20,535 bases of DNA. It comes from Welwitschia mirabilis (Eukaryota > Gnetophyta > Gnetopsida > Welwitschiales). Positions 1 through 10,312 of this stretch are shown here, one piece after another. A model generated the notes under the pieces. That model did not search any database. It saw only the letters and a program-made list of their open reading frames with translations, and was not told where the DNA came from. The stretch's first letter is position 1. The number at the start of each line of letters is the position of its first letter. The stretch spans positions 43,266,235 to 43,286,769 of the forward strand of contig JBOZIK010000001.1 in assembly GCA_051453625.1 (NCBI GenBank). The letters run 5' to 3'. The translations under genes and the position numbers were made by a program.

Positions 1-526
1 GATACAACTAGTTGAACTTCTCAATGATTAGGTTCTTATCTGTCAGAAAAAGTACATTTTAAATGACTATGTTAAAACTTTCAATATAAACACTTAGGAA
101 ATCCATAAGCAAATGGATAAAAGGTTAAAGAGTCATTGAAATATCTCTTGATTAACCTTGAACATGGTAGAGGCACTTGTATTGGAATTTTTCCTCTACC
201 ATTATCTAAATTCTTATTTAGCCTATTTTTTCAGTAAACATCATGCTATCACTTAAATATTCTTAAATTGACTAATGTTTTACTTTATGAAGTTACCATG
301 ATTAGTAAATATTTTACTTAGGTATTTTTAATGATAAGATTGGCTTCACCTAGTCTTTAGACATTCATATATCTATAAACTTCATTTTGAAGGAAGATGT
401 CTTGATTCTTTTCTTTTCTTTCAATGGTATAAGTAATCAGTTGTTTTAGCATGTTCTTCCTTGTTATTTATTCCCTCACGTTACTTTTATCCTTATGAGT
501 ATTTGATCATTTAGAATTTATGTATC

Positions 527-577
527 AATAAAAAAAGAAAAGAAAATAAAAAGAAAGAAAAAAAGAAAGAAAGAAAA
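527..577 (+). repeat. A/G-rich low-complexity tract in LTR copy A
   Basis: A run of almost pure A and G with only scattered T. The same tract lies at the equivalent place in copy B (about 6719-6771), and a shorter purine-rich stretch precedes the homologous box in the inverted block near 18.98 kb. It may be simple sequence, or it may be an ancestral polypurine tract, which would move the LTR boundary (see findings). Confidence 0.7.
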
Positions 578-629
578 TAATTCTGGCCATGCCCTTTCAT
601 GTTATATCTTTAAAAAATGGCCCTTATGA

Positions 630-795
630 TATCCTACCGCAAGTGCACAGAGGCCAATATTCCTGAGAGGGGCCTTTGGTAGCATGATATGATAGCTATG
701 GGAACTCCACTAGGGGATCAATTGGCCATGTTATGCAGGTTTTTACTCCTCTAATAGTGGTTGCACTCCCCTCATCATGGTAAGAATAAAACTGC
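630..795 (+). promoter_or_regulatory. Conserved LTR box, copy A
   Basis: The box begins near CTACCGCAAGTGCAC and contains AACTCCACTAGGGGAT and AGTGGTTGCACTCCC. It is partly preserved in copy B (6829-6912, interrupted by a 10-N gap standing for about 77 bp of copy A). It is also recognisable inverted at 18957-18786. Conservation across three otherwise divergent copies suggests a constrained part of the LTR, perhaps part of U3. Its function is not known to me. Confidence 0.6.
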
Positions 796-2596
796 AGTTA
801 AAGGCTACGAGATCAGTGGTGTCCCTAGTGTCATCAGAGCCATTGCTTATTTTCTAGACTCATTTTTATTTTTTTATAATACTTTCACATGATCACTTTA
901 CTTTTCTAATTGTAATGTTGTTTTGAGATGATAGCTTATAAGTTCTTATTTTAATAGCTTTTTAAGTTATCATTCATTGTGTGATAACATTAGATATACT
1001 AGACATCATCATAATCATTGCCCATTCGAGTGGAACTTTATGAATTTTTACATTATGTCATGCTTCACTGTTAGATGATTTTATGATTTTTTCCAAGGGA
1101 CTTTGCTAGATATGAATTTTGGGCAGGTAAGCAAATCTTCTTCATGTTCCTAGTTGTCCATTTTTCCTTATGTTTTTCTTTAGTTATTTTGTTTAAGATT
1201 TCCAAAGTCATTATAGTATCTTTTTCTACATCATAATTAAAACCTGATCATTTGGTATCTCTCTAGGTGTCCTTCTATTTTTACTCTTAGGTTTTTTTTA
1301 TATGGGCTATTTTTCTTTTCTGCACTATCCATTAATGCATTTTCTTTCACCTTGATTGATGTGATCTTTTTATTTTAGGCTAATGTTTTCTCTGTGTGGT
1401 TTTGTCATTTTGCATAGATCTACTTACAGATTTTTGAACACTTCTGGATTTTTGAACACATTGGAGGCATACTTATGAGTATTTCTTTCTATATTTAATG
1501 CATGATTATGATCTCATTAGTTTCTTTCTTCATGATTCTATTTTTTAAAGATACATTCTTTATATTTTCCTTTCTTCTATTATGTTTTTTTTGTCATGTG
1601 TCCAATACTTGCTTGCTGTCAAATTTTTAGAATTTTTTTCTAATCAGTCCTAACAAGTTATTTTACAAACTATCGTCTTGGTATGTCGTTTGCATGACAG
1701 AGGAAATGACAGTCATCCTTTTTCCTTTATGAAATTCAGGATGTTTCGCTTTTCCTATGGGGGGCAGGATAGCTCTCTGATCTTTTTTGTAAAATATTAC
1801 AGCAAAAATCTATTATTTTAAGGATTATTTTGAGCTTTAGTGATATATATTTATAATGCATTATTTGGACATAAGTGCATGTTACTTGAATACATTTCAT
1901 AGAATTTATTTAGTAGGAGCAGGTAGTACACTCATCAATTTTTCAATAAAGTTATGTTTGTAATCATTTAAAGGAAAAAAAAAAGAATGTTATGTTTACT
2001 CCTATACGTTTCCCTTGTAGAAAACATTAATGAGATTTTCATGCATTATTCTTTAAGATTATTACTACTTAATCTTACATATCAGTTTCAGCATTATGTC
2101 TACAAATTATCATTTTTCTAAACTATTACTCTAACTTGTTATGTGTATGACATTTATTTGGACTATTGTGATGAGTTTAAGTAGGGGGCTTATAACTATA
2201 ATAGTAATTGTATTAATGAATTATTACCATCTATTCTTACATGATAAATAGAATTCAAATTCCATTTCTTTAGTAGATGATTATCTTAGTTAAATTAGCT
2301 CGCCATCTAGTTGATTACCCACTTTGTCGAGAACTGATAAGGCTAAGTAGGGGGCTATATTGCGATGCCAATTTATAGGAATTTGATGGTGTATTTAGAG
2401 TACTTTTACAAGACATTTATACAGGTTTAGATGTAATTCTATTGATTATGGATAGACGATAAGATGATCATGAAAACATGTAATTCTTGACATAATTGGA
2501 GGTATTTCAGTCATGTTCTAATATCTAGAATATTAAAGGAGGAGTAAAGGTGAAGAAGACCAATTTATACTACTTGAGGAGCTTGGAATGAGTGTT

Positions 2597-2896
2597 GTCC
2601 CCACTATCGTCCCCCACGACATAGGGGATGATAGCTCATAAAGACAACTACACAGGAATAGCTCATGTATAATACTTGGACAATAGCACATGATGATAGG
2701 GCATCGTTCCCTAGGTCATTTGGATGATAGGAAGGATGATGAATATTAGAATAACCAAGGCGGCTGATAATAGCACATGAGCACATAGTCCAAGATGTCA
2801 TCCCCTATATTGTGTGGACGACTGACATGACGATAGCCTCAGTAACATATGCAGGTAATCCATGGAGCTAATGGTATCACATGGGCACATAACCCA
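2597..2896 (+). repeat. Tandem stem-loop cluster in LTR copy A
   Basis: Degenerate units of about 85-100 bp run through this stretch. The clearest stem-loop is CTATCGTCCCC (2604-2614) facing GGGGATGATAG (2624-2634), an 11-bp stem with one G-T pair and a 9-base loop. Later units carry GCATCGTTCCC (near 2700) and GTCATCCCC (2797-2805). Unit starts are marked by ATAGCACATGA at 2771 and its variants near 2680 and 2872. The same cluster lies at 7968-8325 in copy B. It is G+C-richer than its surroundings. Confidence 0.75.
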
Positions 2897-3665
2897 CCCC
2901 TTCCCTCCTTCAATTCCAACTATCGTTTGTACTTGATATGTTTGTGATAAAATTTTGAAGACAGGAGGTCCATCAGGTAGCTGTAGAGAGGGATTTTCTT
3001 GGTGTTAGGTTGTGTCTTATTTATTGAGGTGCTGTTATTCTATTATAAGTGGATGTAAAGTTCCTTTGATTAATACAATTACTCTTTTCACTCAAATTTT
3101 GTAAATGTTTCTTATGATTTAAGTTGGTCTTATTTAGTGATAAGCTATGATTTATTTAAATTATGAGGGCAACCTTTGTTAAGGTTGACCTTGGTTAATA
3201 GTAGGTTTGCATTGCATTTCTATTTCATTCATATTACATATTGCATATTCTAGTTAGTAGATCTTATAGTTTATATTGTTTAAGAACTAGTTAAATACTC
3301 TTCTTGATTAATATGAATTATAAAAAGAATAGACTTTGTAACAGAAAGGCTAGAAGCTAGTTCTTATGACACAAGGATTAGGAACCAAGTGAATCCATCT
3401 TATTTCTATTTCCATTCACTTACATTTCATATTCATCCATCTTGTATTGCATTTACTTTACTACTTACTTTTAGTTAAGTAAAGGATAAAATACCAAAAA
3501 CTACCTTTAGAAATCAATTCTCTAACTCTAAGTCTAGTGTCTTCATTGAGATTACGACATTTGGGTGAACTCCTGTCTATACTAACATGTGTCTTTTTGC
3601 AAGTTATATTATTTATAGGTTTACCTAAGGACTTTAAGATTGCATAAATTTGCACTACAACATTT

Positions 3666-3677
3666 TGGTATCATAGC
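3666..3677 (+). promoter_or_regulatory. Primer binding site, initiator tRNA-Met type
   Basis: TGGTATCATAGC differs at one base from TGGTATCAGAGC, the complement of the 3' end of plant initiator tRNA-Met, which primes minus-strand DNA synthesis in many LTR retrotransposons. It sits three bases after the LTR end (ACAACA at 3662), the expected spacing. Beyond these 12 bases the match decays. This fixes the element as plus-strand and 3662 as the right end of the 5' LTR. Confidence 0.8.
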
Positions 3678-4600
3678 TGGTGAAGGCTGCAAGTAGCTAA
3701 AAGGATTGTCATTAACCAGATAAGTACCTTGAATCTTCTTCTAGGCTATTTATTTGAATTAATACTGTATTTCTAGTGTATTTAAAGATAAATTTATTTC
3801 TAAAAAATTTTGTTTTTTATAACCTTTAAGGACCTTATTGTTCTCTTTGTCATCCAGATGACATAGGATACGATAGTTCTAAAACTTCAAATTTAGTTTC
3901 TGTTTTTGCAATTTTTCTTTTATTTAGAGTTTATTAAAACTATTATCCTATTCGTCATCCATATGATAGTAAGGACAACAGTTTTAGTTTCAGTAATTTT
4001 CTTTCTGTAGTTTTTAGAGTTCTATTATTTTTAGAGTTTAGTCTTTCTATGATTGTTATCCTACCTATCGTCCCCATGACAAGGTGGATAATAGTCCATT
4101 ACATTTGATTCTAATTTTTGTTTACTATTTGTACATGAAAGGATATAAGGAATTCTAGGCAAAAGATAAACTATTAGCCAGTAAGAAATTAGATTAATAG
4201 AAACATCAAGAATTATTTGACTTCAAATAAAAATCCAGGTATACACAACACAGGTACATAAATTCTAGAATTTCTTTCTTTTTTCTTTTTATTTTAGAAT
4301 TAAATTTTCTTTCTCTCTGTAGTTAATTTAGAATAATAATGTTATATCTTTTGGGTATTAAGAAATAGCAACCTCAAATATCTAAGAATCTTGATCTTTA
4401 TGGTGTACCTATCTTCTTTACCATTTTAAATCTAAACTCTCTTATTCTATTCTTCTTTCTTGTTTCAATGAATCATAATAAAAAAAAAATTTGTAGAACT
4501 CCTTTCTGAAAGGAAAGGAAACTTGCAAAATTATGATGACATTGGTAAGAAAACACTTCAAGAAATATTTGTTGAAATAGGAAGACTATCATAAAACCAT
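3678..4600 (+). other. Leader of the large element
   Basis: About 0.9 kb between the primer binding site and the first coding-like sequence. It contains the three-unit tandem repeat described separately and otherwise AT-rich sequence without a sustained frame. I see no other signal in it. Confidence 0.6.
3832..4100 (+). repeat. Three tandem units of about 110 bp in the leader, each with the stem-loop core
   Basis: The core recurs as GTCATCCAGATGACATAGGA (from 3849), GTCATCCATATGATAGTAAG (from 3954) and GTCCCCATGACAAGGTGGAT (from 4070), at intervals of 105 and 116 bases. Between cores the units share a T-rich segment with TTTAGAGTTTATTA-like sequence and an approach such as TATTATCCTA or TGTTATCCTA. 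The cores resemble those of the LTR clusters, so the same motif family occurs in the LTR and in the transcribed leader. Confidence 0.65.
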
Positions 4601-6108
4601 GTTGAAAATAGGGATTGGGCCCATTCTTATTTTCAATCTAATTATTCTTTCACCTCTTCTTTTTAAACCTCATATTAAAATAATGATGAAATTCACCAAA
4701 TTTTAGGGATTTCGCATTATTTAGACAAACCTCTTGCAATTATCTTTTTTAATCCCAATTATCTTCCATGTTTTACTACCAAGAAGAACCATCTTCTATC
4801 AACTATTATGAAGAAGAAAAAGATCCATTAATAGAAATGATTGGTGAAATGACAAAAAACCAAAAAAACACTAATAAGAGCTTGGAAAAATTAGTTGAAA
4901 AATTGCAACAATCTCTTTTTTAGATTTAAGGATTTTTGACAACGCAACATCCTCATAACTAATTCACTATATCCTACCTTAAGGAAAATGAAGAAAACTT
5001 AGAAATTATTGATTCTTTCTTTCAACTTAAAGATAGATTTATGAATCAAACTTCAACATCCTACTCACTTGGAAATAAGAAAAAAGGAGATAATAATAAT
5101 ACAACTCAACATGTAAACAATTGGAATGAAGATGACCACTTATTAGAGGATGATATTAAGATATTAGATTATATCCTTGCCATTTATCTTCTGTTAGACA
5201 ATCAAGATGAGTAATCCAATCATGAGAAAACTGAAAACCTTTCAATCAATGATGAAGATGATGCTCTTGATAATATTTTTAATGAATCTAATAATTTAGA
5301 GAGTGAAAGTAATCTTCAACAAGAGAATGAAGATATAGTTACAACCAATGAAGATGAAAGTACAATCGAACAACATAATTACATGGATACTAGTGAAAAA
5401 CTTGGAATCAATGAAGGACCCATAGAGATTCATTCAAACTTCATAAAAAATATACTTATTCATGCTACTCATACTTCTACATTTTTTCCATCTATGCCTT
5501 CACGTTCAATTATAAATCACATTCTTCCCTTCATTCCCCATTCCATTTCTATTGTCACTCTCACATTACCTCATAACCTTGATAATGATAATATTTTTCC
5601 AAACCTTTCAATTATACCTTCATATAATTCTCAAGGCCATGTTCCTTTCCTTGACTCTCATAACACCCATCACTTTGAAAAGTTCATTTCTATTATCTCT
5701 CAATCTCTTCCTTCTAAACATTCATATGATCCTCAAAGTAATATTTATTCTTTTTCTCCCAAGTCCACTATACCTTATGCTTTTAATTATTATTCTTTTT
5801 AAAAGTTTAACTTGAAACATCTTAGAGTGTCACATTGGAGAAATCCTTATCTTCTTGATGGTAATCCATATTTAGAATTACATCTTAAAGAGCTTCGCAA
5901 TCTCATGAAACATTTTTGAAAGCCCTTTAAGATGTCTTGGCTACATTCTTTGAGTATTACTTTGAATGAATTATTTAATGATACTCATACTTTTTTTTTT
6001 CAGAAGGGATTACTTATCAATGTAATGTATCACTTCTGTATCTCTTATTTAGACTCTGAAATTATCATTTTACTTTCTTTATCTCCAATTGATTTTACTC
6101 GACAATAA
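4601..6108 (+). pseudogene. Degenerate internal reading frame of the large element (gag-position, unrecognised)
   Basis: Coding-like sequence starts in one frame at 4601 (VENRDWAHSYFQSN) and shifts to the frame of the ATG at 4768 (FYYQEEPSSINYYEEEKDPL). It then stays in that frame for 1.3 kb with stops at 4921, 4927, 4960, 5212, 5800, 5917 and 6106; the longest open stretch is 5215-5799 (195 codons). The N-terminal part has a Lys/Asn/Glu-rich segment likely to form a coiled coil (LIEMIGEMTKNQKNTNKSLE). The middle is very acidic and Asn-rich. The later part is Ser/Pro/His/Ile-rich and ends in a segment with SHWRNPYLLDGNPYLELHL. I see no zinc knuckle, protease, reverse transcriptase or integrase motif. 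By position it should be gag or a non-autonomous element's own protein. Many stops need only one C-to-T change from CAA or CGA. I do not recognise the family. Confidence 0.6.
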
Positions 6109-6718
6109 TTGCATACCCTTTATGTTTTATCAATTAGTTTCTGTTTGGTTTGGCCATTATTTTTATGAAACATATAATACTTGAGTGTACTTTTGATACA
6201 ATTAGTTAAACTTCTCAATGATTTGGTTCTTATCTTTTAAAAAAAGTACAGTTTAAATTACTCTGTTGAAAATTTCAACTTAAACAGTTAGGAATTCAGA
6301 AGTTAATTTATAAAAGGGTAAAAATAATTAACATATCTCTTGATTAACCTTAAACATGATAGAAGCACTTGTGTTGGAATTTTTCCCCTGCCATTATCTA
6401 AATTATTCTTTATCTAATTTCTTTGGTAAATGTCATGCTATCACTTGAATATTTTTAACTTAACTAATGTTTTATTTTATGAAGTTACCATGATTAGTAA
6501 ATATTTTAGTTAGGAATTTTCAATGATAAGATTGGCTTCACCCTATCTTCAGACATTCATATGTCCATGAACTTCATTTTGAAGGAAGATGTCTTAATTC
6601 TTTTGTTTTCTTTTAACAGTGTAAGTAATTAGTTGTTTTAGCATGTTCTTCCTTGTTATTTATCTCCTCACTTCATGTTTATCCTTATGATTATTTGGTT
6701 TTGTGGACTTAATTTATC

Positions 6719-6771
6719 AAAAGAAAAAGAAAAAGAAAAGAAGATAAATAAAGAAATAAAGAAAAAAATAA
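6719..6771 (+). repeat. A/G-rich low-complexity tract in LTR copy B
   Basis: Counterpart of the tract at 527-577, again nearly free of pyrimidines and lying about 60-70 bases before the conserved box. Confidence 0.65.
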
Positions 6772-7672
6772 TCATTCAGGCTATACCATTTCATGTTATA
6801 TCTTAAAATAGGGCCCTCATAATATCTTATTGTAAGTGCACCAGGGTAAATATTCCTGAGAGNNNNNNNNNNTCCTTTGACAGTGGTTGCACTCCCCTCA
6901 TCATGGTAAGAATAAAATTAAAATTAAAGGCTATAAGATCAGTGATGTCCTTAGTGTCATTAGAGGCATTGCTTATTTTCTAGACTCATTTTTATTTATA
7001 ATACTTTATATGATCACTTTACTTTTTTGGATTCTAGTGTTGTTTTAAGATGATAGCTTAAAATTTCCTATTTTGATAGCTTTTTATCTTATCATTCATT
7101 GTTTGCTAACATTAGACATACTTGACATCATCATAATCGTTACCCATTCGAGTGGAACTTTATGAATTTTTACATTATGTCATGCATTCTTATTAGGTGA
7201 TTTTATGATTTCTTCTAGGGAACTTTGCTAAGTATTAATTTTAAGTAGATAAGAAAATCTTATTTATGTTCCTAGTTATCCATTTTTCCTTATGTTTTTT
7301 ACTTAGTTATTTTATTTGGAATTTTTCAAAGGCATTACAGTATCTTTTTCTACATCATCATTAGAACCTGATCATTTTGGTAGCTCTCTAATTGTCTTTT
7401 TAATTTCACTTATAGATTTTCTTTATAAGGGCTATTTTTCTTTTCTGCACTATCAATTAATGCATTTTTTTACCTTGATTGGTGTGATCTTTTATTGTGT
7501 GGTTTTGTAGTTTTGCATTCATCCACTTTTAAACACTCATGGATTCTAGACCACATTGGAGGAATACTTATGATTATTTCTTTCTATATTTTATGTATGG
7601 TTATGATCTCATTAGTTTCTTTCTCCATGATTCTATTTTTAAAGCTAAATTCTTCACATTTTCCTTCCTTTT

Positions 7673-7772
7673 NNNNNNNNNNNNNNNNNNNNNNNNNNNN
7701 NNNNNNNNNNNNNNNNNNNNNNNNNNNNNNNNNNNNNNNNNNNNNNNNNNNNNNNNNNNNNNNNNNNNNNNN
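7673..7772. other. Assembly gap, 100 N placeholder
   Basis: The flanks align to copy A positions 1578 and 2400, so about 820 bp are expected here, not 100. Apparent reading frames running through this and the other N runs are meaningless. Confidence 0.9.
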
Positions 7773-7967
7773 GTACTTTTGCATAACATTTATAAAAGTT
7801 TAGATGTAAGTCTGCAGATAATGGAGAGATGACAAGATGATCATGAAAACATATAATTCTTAACATAATTGGAAGCATTTCAGGCATGTTTTAATACTTA
7901 ACATATTGAAGGAGGACTGAAGGTAAAGAAGACCAATTTACACTACTTGAGGAGCTTGAAAATAGTG

Positions 7968-8325
7968 TTGTTCCTAATGTCATCCCCACGACATAGGGGA
8001 CAACAGCTCATTACGATAGCTAAATAGAAACAGCACATGAGCAACACTTCGACATTAGCACATGGTGATAGGGCATCATCCCCTAGGTCGTCTGGAGGAC
8101 ATGCAAGACGATGGATGTTAGTAAAATGCATGGGACTGATGGTAGCACATGGACACGTAACCCAATGCATCATCCCTTCTATCTTGTGAATGACCGACAG
8201 GATGACAGCATTGGTAACATGCACGGGCAACCCATGAGACACAGGCATATAACCCAAGCTATTAAGATNNNNNNNNNNGCATCATCTCCTCTACTGTGTA
8301 AACGAGATTTAGGATGACAACTATG
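7968..8325 (+). repeat. Tandem stem-loop cluster in LTR copy B
   Basis: Counterpart of 2597-2896. It includes GTCATCCCC (7979-7987) facing GGGGACAAC (7996-8004), then units around GGGCATCATCCCC (about 8070), GCATCATCCC (about 8166) and GCATCATCTCC (8279). Units are about 85-100 bp and begin with variants of GTAGCACATGGACACGTAACCC. Copy B has about one unit more than copy A, interrupted by the 10-N gap at 8269-8278, so the array is length-variable. Confidence 0.7.
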
Positions 8326-8421
8326 TTTACACTGTGGCAGTAAATTTCATTATATAGAAAACCAAATGAGTTATGTGGGTGGCTAGGACTTCCTTAACGA
8401 ATATTTAGGGTTATAGTTTAT

Positions 8422-8437
8422 TATAAAACTATAAGTA
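8422..8437 (+). promoter_or_regulatory. TATA-box candidate of the LTR
   Basis: TATAAAAC (8422-8429) followed directly by TATAAGTA (8430-8437), then a pyrimidine-rich stretch. In plant LTRs such a TATA box lies just upstream of the transcription start at the U3/R border, and its place about 100 bp after the tandem cluster fits. The equivalent segment is missing from copy A. Assignment rests on sequence only. Confidence 0.5.
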
Positions 8438-9204
8438 CCCTTTCTTCCTTTACTTCCAAACCATCTTTTATACTTGATATGCTTGTAATAGAAGCTTAAA
8501 GGTAGAAGGTCCATCTAATAGCTGTAGAAATGGGTTTCCTTGGTGTTAGGCAATGTCTCTTCCATTGAAAAGCTATTATTCTGTTGTAAGTGGATGTAAA
8601 GTTCTTTTGATTAATACAATTACTCTTTTCACTCTGATTTTGTAAATGTTCCTTATGCTTTAAGTTGGTTATAGTTAAGTGATTGTTCTATGATTTATTT
8701 TAGATCATTAGGGCAACCTTTATTAAGGTTGACCTTGGTTAGTAGTAGGCATGTATTGCATTTCCATTTCATTCCATATTGCATTTCATGTTCTACTTGG
8801 TAGATCTTATAGTTGATGTTGGTTAAGGACTAATTAAATGCTCTTCTTACTTGATATAAATTATAAAGAAAGTAATCTTTGTGACAGAAAGGCTTAAAGC
8901 TAGTCCTTATGATAAAAGGATTAGGATCTAAGTAGAATCTCATTTCATTTCCACTTCCATGCACTTGCATTTATTTTTATTCATTCGAATTGCATTTACT
9001 TTATTATTTACTTTTTGTTAGTAAAAGATAAAAGACCAAAACTACCTTTAAAAATCAATTCTCTAACTCTGAGCCTAGTGCCTTCATTGGGATTATGACA
9101 TTTGAGTAAACTTCTATCTATACTAGCATGTGTTTTTCTGTAAGTTATATGATTTATAGGTTTACCAAAAGAGCTTCAAGATTGCATAAATTCATATTGT
9201 AACA

Positions 9205-9951
9205 AATTACAAACAAAGACTTGGAAACTTGGAGCACTGTGTGAGAAAATCAATACACTAAAATGTATTTCTAGATTGTTATTTTTCTTTGACTACATGT
9301 CTTAATTAGCAGTGCTGCTTTATCTTTTTGATTTGATACATCTCCTTTTCTATCTTCTTGATTTGATACATCTCCTTATGGCACTATTCTTTTGTGCTCT
9401 TTTATGATTCACTGTTTTCCCTTTTGAATATCCTGTCTATTTCTTTAATGTGCATTGTGTTCAAAATGCCTCTTCCTACACTAGCTTTTTGGCATTGTGC
9501 CATCCTTGCTTGTGGTTTCTCCTATTTTTTATCATCCTATGATGTCTCTTTCATTAGCATTTCTTATTGTTGCTATGCTATGTGTATCTTTAACTTTGCC
9601 ATTTGTTTGCTTCTTTTTTGTGCATGGTCTGCTATGTTTTTAATTTTATGATGTTTGATGTTACTATGATTGCTATTTTTTGATGCTTAGTTTTGATTAT
9701 CCTCATCTTATATTCTATAATATTCTCTTGATTTTGTTCTATACTTCATGTTTAGTGATCCTCTATTATGATATCTTTCGCTATTCTATTTTCTCCACTA
9801 GGTGCTATCAATGTTTCTTATTTCACTAGTTCTTCTTCTCTCTTCCTGACATCTATGTTCTACTACACATTGTATTGTCTCTCATTATTCTAAGCGATGC
9901 CTTGTTCTCTTATTCTCTGATCCTTCACTACTATTTTATGTTATGGTCTGC
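9205..9951. other. Flank after the large element, no gene seen
   Basis: AT-rich and strongly pyrimidine-rich on the + strand. A frame at 9394-9651 would encode a hydrophobic 85-residue chain, but this is what T/C-rich DNA gives by chance and it resembles no family I know. The only clear structure is the 30-bp duplication at 9321-9380. The bases just after 9204 (AATTA) would be the right target-site duplicate; the left one is outside the window. Confidence 0.6.
9321..9380 (+). repeat. 30-bp tandem duplication
   Basis: Two adjacent 30-base units (9321-9350 and 9351-9380) share TTGATTTGATACATCTCCTT and differ at three positions. It is a simple local duplication with no evident role. Confidence 0.85.
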
Positions 9952-10312
9952 TGGTCAAGAGGGAGTGATTTCTAGAGCTACTATCATAGAATACATAGAT
10001 GCTCTCGACTCCAGATGCTAGTTTAGATGCATGTTCGAATCCCTATCTTATCTTCATTCTTGAAGAGTATGAAGATTGTAAATACTTTGATGCTAAGAAA
10101 GGGATTTGGAAGATGATAAAGCTATGAGAAAATTGAATTGTAAGTTAAAATGAAATGGAACATCATTAAATAACTAATCCTACACAAGCTTTCTTTATAT
10201 AGCAAAAAGGAAGGATGCTAGTGCTCAAGCAACTCACATGGTGAAGTCAATATCATTGTAGGGATGGTTTCATTCATGGTTAGATGGAGTGGATTAGAAT
10301 TGCAATTCACGT

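Larger units (their letters stand above)
1..3662 (+). repeat. LTR copy A (5' LTR of large element, truncated by window start)
   Basis: This block recurs in the same orientation and order at 6198-9204. Window position 1 (gatacaactagttgaacttc) matches position 6198 (gatacaattagttaaacttc), and the similarity continues to an end in ACAACA at 3662, followed at once by a primer binding site. That is the signature of a 5' LTR. Where I aligned the copies by eye, differences are frequent (roughly one in six to ten bases, plus indels), so the insertion is old. At 3.66 kb or more this LTR is very long for a plant element. It holds an A/G-rich tract (about 527-577), a conserved box (about 630-795), and a stem-loop tandem cluster (2597-2896). 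No open coding region is convincing. The true left end lies outside the window. Confidence 0.9.
6198..9204 (+). repeat. LTR copy B (3' LTR of large element)
   Basis: Direct repeat of 1-3662, ending in TGTAACA at 9204 where copy A ends in ACAACA at 3662. The start given is only where homology to the window start begins; the real left end may lie anywhere from about 6010 to 6197, because copy A is cut there and no convincing polypurine tract plus TG start is visible. Three gaps lie inside it. The 100-N gap at 7673-7772 stands for about 820 bp of copy A (1579-2399). The 10-N gap at 6863 stands for about 77 bp (670-746). A further 10 N lie at 8269. Copy B keeps about 180 bp (8258-8436) that copy A lacks. 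Confidence 0.88.

Noticed and set aside
2604-2801. Minus-strand frame in the LTR stem-loop cluster
   Set aside because: It lies inside a tandem non-coding repeat; its counterpart in copy B (7943-8257) has a different frame and length.
2597-2896. CRISPR-like array from regularly spaced short palindromic motifs
   Set aside because: Spacers between motifs are themselves related, the number of units is small, the host is a plant, and the array lies in an LTR.
3461-3655. Minus-strand frame at the end of LTR copy A
   Set aside because: It is in the LTR end region, is not kept in copy B, and has no family resemblance.
7495-7887. Several frames on both strands around 7.5-7.9 kb
   Set aside because: They exist only because a run of N is read as open; the gap is a placeholder of wrong size.
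9394-9651. Hydrophobic 85-residue frame, possible membrane protein
   Set aside because: The DNA is T/C-rich on this strand, so a Leu/Phe/Ser/Ile-rich chain is expected by chance; no conserved motif.
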